Positions 21,621-32,596 of a DNA stretch of 64,000 bases are shown piece by piece. Made by a program: the position numbers and the translations under genes. The stretch is from NCBI GenBank assembly GCA_026419785.1, contig JAODTK010005765.1, forward strand, positions 186,001 through 250,000. Direction: 5' to 3'. This DNA is from Sclerodactyla briareus (Eukaryota > Echinodermata > Holothuroidea > Dendrochirotida > Sclerodactylidae). Every line of letters starts with the position of its first letter. Within the stretch, counting starts at the first letter, position 1. The notes beneath the pieces are model-generated. The model was not told where the DNA came from. It ran no database searches and saw only the letters and a program-made list of their open reading frames with translations.

Positions 21621-22610
21621 ACGTGAGGCGAGTGCGGGCATTATTTTCTTCTGATGTACATGTGACACCTTTGCAGAAAGACGATCAACAGGCGCAGCTT
21701 AGTCATACTATTAGCTCAATTCAATTGGTAGTTCACGGACACATGCACATGTTTTCGATTATCAATGTTAGAAGTTTGAATTGTACTCCTCATAATTTAA
21801 GGATTTTTGCTAAGGATTTTTCCATGCGGTCTTTAACCTGGACCTCGAACGCTAGTGTCCAGCAGCCGAGACCGAGTCCGAGTCATTGGGTCCCGAGTCC
21901 GAGTCCGAGTGCTCCAAAATCGGTCTCGGTACCGAGACTGGACTCGAGTCCGCCAACACTTGATATTTTGTTGGATGTGGCCACTGCCACTCAGCAAATA
22001 TAAGATGCTTGTGTCAGGAGTATTTTTTTTCACATAACTTGCCATGCCTCAATATATATCTCTCAGAAAAACGCCACCTTCAGATGGCACCCAAGTAATA
22101 GTGTGTATATATCACTGTAAATACACCTGTACGACTCCCAATTGTCCACCTTCTCATTATACACTCAATTTCCCTGGACAGACTGATATTGTCTTGTGGC
22201 ACTGCAGTCATGAGCATAATATCCTTCACCCATGCTGTCCTATAGTAAACAGTGGTTTTGTGTTCAATGGTCCAGTCCCAAGGACACACCTATAAACTTG
22301 CAATGTTTACTTGTGTATTGAGCTCCGGTGGCCTATGACAAATTTTGATGATTTATTCATGGGCATTATCAACAAAGTAGGCCAACTCAGTTAATTACCT
22401 GCAGTGTATATGGCAGAGGGAGGGGTGGAGGGCCCCCCTGACCCGTTTCACTGGAAAGAAAAGCCTGAAATACGGGACGGTAGGGCGCAGGCTGCGGCAG
22501 GCAGAAAATCGTGTTCGATACCCTGTTTCCAACAATAGCGGTACATGTAAGACCCTCTCACGGCGGGTGACCCAGAACACAAAATCGAACCCAGCACAAC
22601 CGGAAACCAG

Positions 22611-24393
22611 CATGGGCGGCGATCACAGGGGACGGGGGGGGGGGAGTGGGGACCTGTTCCCCCAATATTTTTGGTGGAGGGGGGACATAATATCAAATGT
22701 CCCCCCCCATATTTAGCGGACTCGTGAATGTTATGTTAAGAAGGCCGAACTGACAAAAAATTCGCGCTGCGCGCGCTGTCTCCTGTCTTCTCCGCTCCAT
22801 GTATAATAAAATGGGCCCATGTATACAGTAACTTTGCCAGATTCTAGCAAATATGATTTTCTCCATAACGTGTCATCTTCAACTGTGGTGAACATATGGG
22901 TAGGCCACAAGAAGAATTTGGTTTGGGACATTCATGTTCACCCCCTCCCCCACTACAACAGTGCCGGAATCCATGCCATTTTCTTAACACTGCACCCGTT
23001 TAGTCTTCTTCTGATCCTTATTGTTCAAAACGGCTTTGCCAGCCTGACGTGCTTTTTCTTAATAAAATTAAAGCTATACGTAATGAAAAACAACGGGGCA
23101 CAGGGCACGTGCACATCAGTATGGAGGGTTTTTTGTTAAACGTGATGACTGTAGGACAGGCGCGAAGCGGAGAGAAAATTCTGAGACGGAGAAATTTGGA
23201 CGAACAATTTGAACGGAAACAAATCTGAAAAATGACCAGTTGTCTGCTGACTGGCTCAAATCCTTTTATTCAAATGCCCGAAAAATGCACACATTTTCCA
23301 TGACATGTGATGTTCAAGCAAATTTTCAATCTGCGGGTCGCAGACTCCAGCCAAATTGGAAGGGTCCTCGATGGAAGATCTCTAAAACATGGCTATGGTT
23401 GGAATGGCGACCACGATGTAGAAATGTGAGGATTAACATCTATCAGCTTTCGGAAATTTATTGTCAATTCAGTGATTGCTCACTGAACCATAAGTGATAA
23501 GTAAGGCAGGGGAAGTGCCGCTCCTGCAATCGGAAGGGGGGGGGGGTCTGTAAGACTATTTTCTGTACGCTACGCGTCAACTGATGGTGGCGCGAATTGT
23601 AATGAATAAGCATAGATCAGTTACTTCAAGAGTGTTTTGGGATATACATTTCAGAAATTTATTGTAAATTTAGGGGATGTTGCCTACTGCCATAAGACTG
23701 GGAAGGCTACAAGGTAAAAAACCTTTCCGGCAATCTGGGGGATTCGTAAGGGCTCAAAATGTCCTTGTACCCTACGCGTCCACTTATGCTGGTCCAAATT
23801 GTAAGGAATAGCCTAAACATCGATCAGTTCCTTCAAGAACGTTTCTTGAAATATTAAATTTCTGAAAATTATTGCCAATTTTAGGGACGTTGCTCACTTC
23901 CTTAGCGTCTACGCGTGCATTGATGGTGGCGGCTAGTCCGACTTGTAAGGAATAGATATCGATCAGTTCCTTCAAGAACGTTTCTTGAAATATGAATTTT
24001 GAAATTGATTGCCAATTTTCGGGACGTTGCTTACTGCCATACGGTCCGGGAATTGCCGTTTCCCGCATCATGGGTCTGTAAAACTGAGAATTTCCTTTTT
24101 TACAACCCGACGCGTCAACAACCGACGGTGGCCCAAATTGTACGGAATAAACATCATCAGTTCAACATTGATCAGTTCTCTCACATGTTCTTTGAAATGA
24201 AAATTCGAGAATTTAATGCCAATTTTTATGGCTGTTGCTTACTGCCATATGGGACCCGGAAGTGCCGATTCCTGCAATCTGGGGGGTCTGTAAAACAAAT
24301 TCACGTGTACGTTATCGTGCCAACCGATGGTGGCGTTCCGCTTGGATGGTGCTGACCTCATATGCCCCATATTTTACATAATCGCCGCCCCTG
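22611..24393. mobile_element. 1.8-kb TIR element with internal tandem array
   Basis: Tips CATGGGCGGCGATCACAG at 22,611 and, reverse complemented, CAGGGGCGGCGATTATG at 24,393. It interrupts the left inverted-repeat arm; the right arm continues without it at about 28,403-28,412. Flanks share GGAAA, a partial target duplication blurred by indels. Inside: the G/C-run family (22,630-22,710), a GCGC palindrome (22,762-22,777) and a tandem array (23,430-24,350). There is no transposase frame; the open frame at 22,819-23,139 is not recognisable. Confidence 0.75.
23430..24350. repeat. Tandem array, ~210-bp unit, ~4-5 copies
   Basis: Each unit carries GATCAGTTCCTTCAAGAACG, TTGAAAT..TGCCAATTTT, GGGACGTTGCTTACTGCC, a CAATCTGGGGGGTCTGTAA-like segment and CTACGCGTC...GATGGTGGC. 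Units begin near 23,614, 23,822, 23,959 (the preceding one shortened) and 24,170. Single related units occur at 52,580-52,750 and, in part, at 63,340-63,470. Confidence 0.85.
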
Positions 24394-25045
24394 GGAAAAA
24401 ATACCACTACCTACCCGCTATCACGACAGGTCCCCCTCCCCCCACACACACACAATTGCAAACAATTGAGTTGAGCTGAGTCGGGCTTACGGCAGTAGGT
24501 GCAAACCGGCTTTCTAAAGGCCTCAGTGAAAATTAGCATTTTAGATGCCTCCAAAACCTATTTCCTTAAAAAAAATCTACATCAATTAGACAAGAGAACA
24601 GATGTCTTTCAACATCTGAGTCAATGACAGAATGACCCGTATTTGCCATACCCTGCTCGGAAAGAATACGGTTGTCATCGTAAAAATTCCTAATCAGACC
24701 AATACTGACATAGTTGGCTATACTTGACCTTCTTATTGCCCCCTCCCCCCCCCCCCCTCTCTGTTGTTGTTTGGTCATGTCAAGCTTATCTGAGGTCAAC
24801 AGAGTGAGATCGATGTCTGAAATGGCCTATCAACCAATACCTACCCCACAAGCATGGGTCATTGGATTCTGTGGTGCAATTCGCAATATCCATTGGTTGA
24901 CCCTATATGACTTTTGTATATGTACTGCTACAGAGATACATCCCACTAATTTGCATACTTTACGTGGAAATTTAAAGTTTGTCCTGATGTGAACGAAACT
25001 TGCCGGATGGGGACTGAGGGGTGAATGGGGAGGTCATTTGTTCTT

Positions 25046-25356
25046 TCTCCACAAAGTAGTAGAAGGAAGAGAAGGACAGTGAGGGGAAAGGCTGATATTG
25101 GAATACCAGGTGTGCGACTATATAGAATTTTAGTATTAAAAACGACAATATCTAATAAGGGTAATACAAGTTTTCTGGTTGGGCCTTATCGCTACCGGTA
25201 AACTATGGCAAGGAATCACGACACAGTTTTGCGTCTTGTTGTCGACTGTAAAGCCGTGTTTCCACGCACGCGGGCGGGCGGTGCCGCGTTTTAACACAAT
25301 CATGCACCTCTTCCAACTTTTAGTGTGTATATGCGCTATATAAGAACCGTGTATAT
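25046..25356. other. Centre of inverted repeat, left part
   Basis: No homology to the other arm was seen. Includes a GCGGGCGGGCGGTGCCGCG segment (25,270) and TGTGTATATGCGCTATATAAGAACC (25,325-25,350), a string often seen just before (ATT)n tails of retroposons. Confidence 0.45.
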
Positions 25357-25360
25357 TATG

Positions 25361-25397
<37 letters not shown>

Positions 25398-25458
25398 GTA
25401 TTATTATATTATTATTATTATTATATTATTATTATTATTAGTATTATTAGTATTATTA
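25357..25458. repeat. (ATT)n microsatellite, retroposon tail
   Basis: Imperfect ATT repeats with AGT interruptions directly after the 3' end of the minus-strand retrotransposon relic at 25,478-26,335, so probably its 3' tail. Confidence 0.9.
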
Positions 25459-25477
25459 CATTCTCCTCACAACTCTC

Positions 25478-26335
25478 TTGGTTTGGTGTTGTATATATTA
25501 TCTTCCTCCACCAGGATTTACTTGGCGAGGGTCTAGTGTTCGTCGGAAAGTATGTGAGCCGGTGCACAGGGAGTGCGGCTTTTAGAGGTGTCGCTACTTT
25601 GATTACCAGATTACCAGGTATGCTCATTAGCCTATGTGTTGATCAAGTCTGGTGTGGTAGCTCCTAGTGCGCCGATCATTACAGTACCACTCTGGCTTTC
25701 ACGTTCCACATCCTCTGCATTTCGAGTTTCAGATCCTGGTACTTGTCGATCTTTTCTCGTTCCTTCAGTACTATGTGGTATCATACGGGACAGCTACATC
25801 CTCTATTGTCACGCTACATCCTCTATTGTCTCTTAGCTTTATCGACGATTACCAGGTCAGGTCTTCTGGCTGTTATGACCCTGTCAGTTCTGATTTCGAA
25901 ATCCCAGAGGATTTTGACCCTCTCATTCTCTTCCACTGGCTTTGGTTCGTGAAGCTACGGTACTTGCTGTTGGATTCTTATCGTGCTGGCCGATTTTCTG
26001 GTGCAATGCAAGCGGCTACGTCATTATGCCTTTCAGGAACATGGATCCGGCCAGTTTCTGACATGCCGTTGTTAGGTGGCTGACAGTCCTCATTGCACAT
26101 TCTGCACTTTGAATCATTGGAGGTACGGAATATTCTGGCTCGATGGTGCTTGGTGTTGAGGGCTTGGTCCTGCGAGCTTATTAGGCTTCTGGTCTCAATA
26201 ATTCTCAGCCCTGTGGCCTTATGGGTCCATCTGTAAGGCGAGTCTGATTCGTCACGTCTTCCCACCTCTCTCGGGTCATTGACACACTGCATGTTTCCGC
26301 CAGCCATCACCCGGGCTTCGGCAACCAGTTAAGTT
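25478..26335 (-). pseudogene. LINE C-terminal domain remnant (R2-like type?)
   Basis: Minus-strand reading from 26,310: THKATGLRIIETRSLISSQ then DQALNTKHH and SKCRMCNE, the conserved AAQDQALNT and CRMC zinc-knuckle region of the long C-terminal tail in one group of non-LTR retrotransposons. Further on, in other frames, come DVAVPYD, a KYQDLE-like segment, PVVIGALGAT-like VMIGALGAT (about 25,660-25,690) and IPGN (25,610). The Cys/His knuckle is disrupted by a frameshift after CRMC. The reverse transcriptase itself is missing: the copy is cut at the ATT tract on its 5' side (26,388). I recall this domain order from R2/NeSL-like elements but am not certain of the clade. Confidence 0.75.
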
Positions 26336-26387
26336 GGTAGTTCTCCTGTTGTGGGGGTTCTTGTCCTGTCTCCCATCCTATTATCTT

Positions 26388-26525
26388 CTATTATTATTAT
26401 TATTATTATATTATTATTATTATATTATTATTATTATTATTATTATATTATTATTATTATTTATTATTATTATTATATTATTATTATTATCATCATCATC
26501 ATCATCATCATCATTATCATTATTT
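26388..26525. repeat. (ATT)n/(ATC)n microsatellite
   Basis: About 100 bases of ATT with interruptions, grading into ATC repeats at 26,486-26,518. Confidence 0.95.
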
Positions 26526-27659
26526 CAACTCGGCTTCTCCAAGTATACATAGGTTTGTGTTCATCGCAGTTGTGTATTTTGTTAGGCCTATTACTGGCGC
26601 CATATAAATGTCCTGCTACGACTTCTACCACTACTATTTATCAAACACCAGACGCATACTAGTGTTTAAATATAAACACTGGTGTTTACTTTCTAAGAAC
26701 CATTAGAAAAAAAAATCGGTTCGGGTTCCCGATGAGTCAAATTGGCTTCCTGAACCCGTAGCAATCAAATCAGATTACAGGGAAATACCCGGAAATCGAT
26801 TACGAAATACACGCGGGCACGCGGGCCGGCGCCGAAATCGCTACATGACCGATCCGACGAGACAAACCGCCCGCCACCCGCCGGCGTCGTGCTGACCGCG
26901 CCCGCGTGCATGGACAACGGTTCCATTGAAATATATGATAAGCGATTTTACCCGCCCGCCCACGTGCCCGCCCGCCCGCCCGCCCTCGTGCATGGAATAG
27001 ATAATATAGCACGGCGACTCGAACGCAAAAGGGTCACGTGATCAGTTAGCAGCTGTGTTGTCAAAGAAGTCATAATTTTGTGTACAAAATCACTGCTGGC
27101 AGTGGGCGTGGCTTTACTATCAGTCTCCCCAGGACGGTCAGTTTTGTTAGATTATGTAATGGCACCATATGACTCGTCAGCCAATCGGGTCCCTGGATTG
27201 ATGGCGAATTACGTAATTATTTATCACTATTAGTCGACAAGAACGCACCCAATTCCAGGTGACTTTTAAACTGATGACTAATCTGAATATTATTAAAAGC
27301 AGGTAGTTGCAGAGGAATAAGCCAGTTCGGAGTTACATATTTATTGGCCAAATGATATTCCGCTACAACCTGCAAAAAAAAATTAATAATCATAACATTC
27401 CCAATGGAGAACTAATTCAGTGACAAAATGGGTACGACCACCTCAATTGAGTATGCGAACTCCAGTCCTAATAATTTTAGCAACACGGCAAATACAGTAA
27501 CTTGTATTACCCCTATTAGATATTGTCTGTTTACTCGCTCTACTTTCTTTTCTAAATGTCTCACACTTTTGAATTTCAAATAAATAATCCTTTCCCTTTT
27601 CTGCCCTTCCCTTCCTGCCTTTCCCATTCCCAAGTATTATTCATCTACATGTTTGGAAA
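26526..27659. other. Centre of inverted repeat, right part
   Basis: At 26,776-27,010, a GC-rich repeat: GGAAATCGATTACG, CGCGGGCACGCGGG and then CCCGCCCGCCCACGTGCCCGCC; its 5' end matches 16,990-17,040. The C-rich tract has several closely spaced C3 runs, so the minus strand could form a G-quadruplex. The remainder shows no gene. Confidence 0.5.
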
Positions 27660-28190
27660 ATCACAAAGTTATGCAAATTGACCTCCGTTGACTTCAAAAT
27701 GAACCTGCCTTTTGTCAGAACCAATGAAGTCCCCATCCAGTAAGTTTTGTTCCCATGGCAAACTCGAATTTTCGCGTAAATTAGTGCAACTTAATGAGCT
27801 GTACAGTCATACAAATCATTGAAGATAGATCAAACATTTATTGTCCATTTCAAGAGAAAACACAACATGATTTCCGCCGACAGTACAACATAGGGTAAAA
27901 TATATGACTTGTTGGGTAAGAATTGGTTGATGGGCTATTTCAGACATCGATCTCACTCTGTTGATCGCAGAAAGCTTTGACTTACGCAAACAACACAGAT
28001 GGGGGGGGGGGGGGAGGGGGAAATAAGAAGTTCAAGTATAGCCAGTTATACCAGTGTTGGTCTGATTAGAGGTTTCCACGGTGACAACCATATTCTTTTA
28101 GAGCAGGGCTAGGTTACATACGGGTCATTCTGTCATTGTCCCCGATGTTTGGAACAGATATCTGTTCCCTTGTCTAAATAACGTTTTGAA

Positions 28191-28223
<33 letters not shown>

Positions 28224-29725
28224 CATTATTATTATTTTAAACATAAATAGGTTTTGGGGACATCTAAAATGCTAAATTTTCACTAAGGCCTTTAAAGGTT
28301 TTCATTCTTCTGCTCGTTAAATAAGCCAAACTCAGCTCCAAATCAATGTTTGCAATTTTTGGCGGAGAACGTCGTGATGGAGGGGGTGGGGGTGGTAGGG
28401 GTACTGTTCCCGGTTGTGCTGGTTCGATTTTGTGTTCTGGGTCACCCGCGGTGAGGGGGTCTGTACCGCTATTGTTGTGGAACCAGTGTATCAACTGAAA
28501 AACAGGAAGTCTCTGCCGCACTCACCTCCTGGTAATTTCAGTCTCTTCTTCCCAGTGAAACCTGTCAGGCCGCCGGTGCCTCCACCCCCACACTCTGGTG
28601 GTACCCTTTCAAATTATGTTTAGATTGGCCTATTTTGTTGAGAATGCCCATAAATGAATCATCAAAGTTTGTCATAGGCCACCGGGATTTAGGGTATGCA
28701 TGGCTACACTGAGAGCTTAATACACAGGTGAACATTGCAAGTTCATGAGTGTGTTCTTGAGACTGGGACCCAGTGATAATACAAAACCAAGGTAACTATA
28801 GGAAACTGGGTGATGAAGGATATTATTTGCTCATTACTGCAGTGCCACCAGACAATATCGTCTGTCCAGGGAAATTGTGTGTATAAAGAAAAGGTGGACA
28901 ATTGGGAGTCATACAGGTGTTTACAGTGATATATAACTTTTCACTTGGGTGCATCCTGGAAAGGTGCAGGTTTTCTCAAATTGGATATATCACCATACCC
29001 TGCCTGCAGGTATTTATGTATCGGGGTGTCACTGGTATTGTCATGTCAATTTTTTTTTTTATATCTTGACACAAGCATCTTAATTTGCGGAGTAGCAGTG
29101 GCCTCACAAATTTCTAGTTCAACAACAGCTAAAGGATCCCATGCATAGCGGAACTACATGCAGTTAGCCTTGACGAACAAAACTTTCCATTACAACATCC
29201 CTCTAAAAGGTTTGTTGTGAAGATGTCAATGTCAAACAACATTTTAGCAACATTCAAGTGTTTTAGGTTGTCTTAACCTTTCACACATGTGCGTTCCTGG
29301 AGATAGCTTGTGATAGGAGTGTTGTAGTACATCAGTCTAATTCACTTTATAGTTTGTCTCAACAAGACAATCTGATCATCACAAAAAATTAGCACTCAAT
29401 GTCACAGGTCAAAAAGTCAGACGAGGTCAAAAGGTCAAATGAGGTCGAAGTAGGCCAGCAGATGTAGTTCGCCCAGACGAACAAGACTTTCCATTACGAC
29501 ATCCTTCTAAAATGTTCCGTTGCCAAGATAAGGATTGTCCTATGGTGACCTTGAATGGCCTATGACCTAACACTAAAAATAAAGGGTTCGTCCTCACCAT
29601 ACGTGCAACCCACATACCTAATTTTAACTCGATACATGCTTGCGTTCGTTAGATATCGTGCTGACAAGCTTTTGAACTTTGCCCTCTCGTGACCTTGAAT
29701 GACCTTGAACTGGCACAAAAAAAAT
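27660..29725 (-). repeat. Right arm of large inverted repeat
   Basis: Reverse complement of the blocks of 20,262-25,045 without the two insertions, so this is the intact allele of the repeat. Similarity is interrupted by small indels and a private (ATT)n at 28,191-28,238. The outer part (29,580-29,725) with TGACCTTGAATGACCTTGAA continues into a CACACA-rich end near 29,820-29,900 that is also present at 50,680-50,770, so this copy preserves more of the family's outer end than the left copy. Confidence 0.85.
28191..28238. repeat. (ATT)n microsatellite
   Basis: Nearly pure ATT run inside the right arm, absent from the left arm. Confidence 0.95.
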
Positions 29726-30125
29726 GGGGTCATCCTCTCTATATGTTAAGCCTACCCACTTATTTTGAAGAACTTGATACATGCTGCATTCTTTAATTCG
29801 TGCTGACAAGGGTTGTCACACACACACCAACACACCAAAACACCACACATACGCACTGTGCGTGCTGCCTAGATTCTTTTGGCCTATCGGCAAGGAAACA
29901 AAATGATACGAGTTTTATTCATCATGCCGAGTTCGAAATAGCCAACATCGAAGTAATCTGGATAGAGAATATCGACCCTTTAAAAATGGATCATTGGGTG
30001 TGTTATAAAACCGCCACCAAACACGAGAGCTAGTTGACTGAGTCGGATATTTTAAGGAAATGTTGGTGGCCCCATGAAATTCGTTCTCCGGCATTGTGAT
30101 TGTTAAGTGATTTCAAGTGGACCTA
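29726..30125. other. Repeat end and plain sequence
   Basis: Continuation of the repeat to the CACACACCAACACACC stretch and TAGATTC..TTTGGC (about 29,900), then nothing recognised up to the LINE. Confidence 0.5.
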
Positions 30126-30129
30126 CTAA

Positions 30130-30945
30130 GAGAGAATAATGTCAGATGGGCCCAGGACTTAGATATGTATAACCTGAAGCAAGTGGTAACAGTACCCACT
30201 AGAGAAACCAATTCGTCGTTGAAAATATTAGATCATGTTTGCACCACCACCGGCCAGACCGAATTGTACACATCGAAAGTGAAGGGATATTATTAAGGAC
30301 CATTAACCCATTTTTGTAAAGTGGAAACGTAAAAAAGTATGTCAAACCTCCTAAGGAGGCAAAACATGAGTCTATGAGGTATTGCGCCATTATGAAAATA
30401 GATGTAAATGCATTTGAACACGACCTTTAAAATTGTCCTTGGGATAGTGTATTGAGCGAGTTAGATGTAAACCGCTCTTTTGAGGCCTGGTCAAGCATCT
30501 TTCCAAGTATTGTTGACAAACATGCGCCACTCAAAGTTAAGAGGATTAAAACCAACACCAACCACAAGTGGTTCAACTATGAGATCAGGCAGGCTATCTC
30601 CAGAAGGAACTCAACAAAATTAAACGACCCAGCATACATATCGATTGTGGAGGAAAGAGCTGTTAGATGATTAGAGCGCTAAGCAGGGGTATTTTAAAGA
30701 TGCTATCGTAACAGCAAAGGTGATAGGAAAGCAGTGTGGCAGCTCGTAAGAATGTCCCAGGTAATGACACTAAATGCAGAGTCGCGAAGAACAAAAACAA
30801 AAACTGCCGATGGTGAACTATTAACAAATGATCTCGATATTGCAAACGAATCCAATTTTTTTATTTTTTATTTCGGTGTCCACTAAGTATTCTACTAATT
30901 ACAACGGAAATGCGGGGTAACGAACGATTATATGTATAGTGTTAT
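30130..30945 (+). pseudogene. LINE remnant: endonuclease end and connector
   Basis: Plus-strand translation gives WAQDLDMYNLKQVVTVPTRE then TNSSLKILDHV (30,150-30,245), the C-terminal half of an AP-endonuclease of CR1/jockey-type LINEs (N-L-x-Q-V-V-x-x-PTR-x-x-x-x-x-LDHV). It continues with MSELDVNRSFEAWSSIF, DKHAPLKVKR and KWFNYEIRQAISRRN (30,452-30,620), the classic endonuclease-to-RT connector, then FKDAIVTAK and FISVSTKYSTNYNGNAG (to about 30,915). Several frameshifts. The reverse transcriptase continues at 32,597 after a 1.65-kb insertion. Confidence 0.88.
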
Positions 30946-32591
30946 CAGGCGCCGTATGCAGGATTTTTCAACCGGGGGGGCGCGGGTCACTATCTGAGCG
31001 GAGCGCCCCCACCAGTTGGGCGCGGAGCGTACCAGAAATTTGGAGGTTTTAACACCTCCTATATCGCCGGAAATGGCCCGTTTATACTCACAAGCTAATC
31101 GGTTAAAGAAAATTTTGCTTTTATACCTCCGAGATCGCCGGAAATGGCAATTGCCGGGCCTAATTGCGACAATCTGGATGTGCAATTTTAGTGAGAAAAG
31201 TATGTTGAAGAATTGTCACTGTGCAGAATATAGGCAGATAGATATAGCAACACAGCATCTATATTTTTATGGAAGAATATGTCAGCAAGTGATTTCAAAC
31301 TAAATACCAAGAACTTCTTCAAGGTCACAATTTACGTCAACAGGTGGAGCTAGGATTGAACCCCACCCCCTTCATTTTAGCCATTAATATTTGATCAGCA
31401 AAGGACAATAATGTGAAATTCAAATGTAAACACCCGTTGGGACTGCGGGAGATTAATTTGGCGGGTTATTGGGGATCTAAACGGAGCCCAATCATTGCTT
31501 GGCGCGAATCGAATGTCACTCGGATGTTGAGGAAATAGTACTTTCGGGTACTTGGACTTCCAGTGGCGCAGCTAGGAATTTTCAGGGGGGACGCGGAGGC
31601 GGGGGAACTAGAGCAAAAGTGTCGCCAGATTTCTCGTCTTACGGGGGCAGACATTTCTAGAAGGAACATGAATACAATCCGAGCGGATCGCCATCATCAG
31701 TTGGCGCGGATCTCATAAACGGGGAATTTTTGACCATACAAGCCCCCGATGGACGGAAATGGCCTTTACCGGGCCGTTTAGCTTGAGTTGCCAAGCTTCG
31801 ATCTTGGACATTTTATGATCACAAATTTTGTAATCGTGGAAAATTCATACATTTTGTCGGACCTCGGCCCTATCGTTGGCCCAGCTTTAACTTGTTAGCC
31901 AGAATATTCGACAATTGCTGCGCCATACTACGATTCACAGTGCGCGCGAAGCGCGCAATTCTTCTCAAGATTTCCAGAGCAAATCTTAGAAAATCAGAAT
32001 CCCAGCAGATATTTAGGACATTTCGCTAGCTTTAGCTCTCTACTGTTTCAATCATGATACAAACGTTATGTCATAGATTGCAGGAAACTTCCGAGTAGAA
32101 GTTTCCTGGAGAGGACACGCGTTGAAAATCCAGGCAGTCTGATAGCCTAGGCTACTGCAGTTCAAAATTGCGCGTGGTTGAGAGAGCAAGAAACTGACAA
32201 GAGGCTAAAGGGTCCATTACGTATCCAAAGAGGTGATAGTTGTTCTCAAGTTCAATGAGAATTTGTTGTATATTACACTCACAGATATGTATGAGCTAGG
32301 GTCAATGAACAATTTTGTTGGGGGGAAACAAGGGTAGCGTATTTCATATGGGTCGTTCCATCTAATATCGGAGCGGGAAGACAAAACAGTGGTTGGTGAG
32401 TAGTGTACACGGAAATTTTGGGATTTAAAGGCCTCCTCAGATGTTATGAAAAAGGCACTTTTTTTCGTTCTCCTTTTCTTTTTTTCCCTCCTCTTCCCCT
32501 TCTCCTTCTTCTCCCCTTCTCCTTTTTTCCTCCTCTATTACCCGGGGGGGGGCGCGCGACCCCAAAGCCCACCCCCCGGATACGAGCCTTG
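30946..32591. mobile_element. 1.65-kb TIR element splitting a LINE
   Basis: The left tip CAGGCGCCGTATGCAGG and the right tip (reverse complement CAAGGCTCGTATCCGGG) form imperfect inverted repeats of the CA-GGC-CGTAT type; GTTAT occurs immediately outside both ends (30,941-30,945 and 32,592-32,596). LINE frames resume on the far side, proving an insertion. Inside: GGCGCGGAGCG-type repeat units at 30,978-31,190, a second hAT-like tip (CAGTGGCGCAGCTAGG) at 31,562 followed by related sequence to about 31,800, a GCGC palindrome at 31,941 and a pyrimidine tract. No transposase. Confidence 0.7.
32457..32545. repeat. ~90-base polypyrimidine tract
   Basis: Almost pure C/T on the plus strand (TTCTCC, CCTCTTCCCC and similar), followed by a G9 run at about 32,544. 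It lies near the right tip of the 30,946-32,591 element. Such tracts can form triplex DNA. Confidence 0.9.
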
Positions 32592-32596
32592 GTTAT

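Larger units (their letters stand above)
20847..21970. mobile_element. hAT-like non-autonomous element with 8-bp TSD
   Basis: Element 20,855-21,962 (1,108 bp including a nested insertion) flanked by perfect 8-bp duplications ATATTTTG at 20,847-20,854 and 21,963-21,970. Ends are inverted: CAGTGTTGG...TCGAGTCCAG at the left and, reverse complemented, CAAGTGTTGGCGGACTCGAG at the right. The right arm of the inverted repeat carries the corresponding unoccupied site near 29,102-29,117. 8-bp TSDs and CA-starting tips are typical of hAT superfamily insertions. There is no transposase frame; both ends consist of GAGTCC-type repeats. Confidence 0.85.
20262..25045 (+). repeat. Left arm of large inverted repeat (interrupted)
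   Basis: Read forward, this arm matches the reverse complement of 27,660-29,725 in three collinear blocks: 20,262-20,846 with 29,130-29,725 (shared TTTGTGCCAG, AGCTTGTCAGCACGA, TATGGTGAGGA and GGATGTTGTAATGG); 21,971-22,610 with 28,405-29,110 (AAGATGCTTGTGTCA, TGTCCACCTT, CCCAGAACACAAAATCGAAC); 24,394-25,045 with 27,660-28,400 (AAAATTAGCATTTTAGATG, CCTGGATGGGGACT-like). The gaps are two insertions present only in this arm. The arms are probably two opposite copies of one ~2-kb dispersed repeat; no gene is encoded. Confidence 0.85.

Noticed and set aside
22819..23139. 106-codon plus-strand frame
   Set aside because: Lies wholly within a TIR-bounded non-coding element and resembles no transposase.
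25357..26525. CRISPR-like or regularly spaced array
   Set aside because: The regular spacing is simply trinucleotide microsatellite; no spacer/repeat structure.
26334..26662. Ile/Leu/Ser homopolymer frames
   Set aside because: Translations of the ATT/ATC microsatellite.
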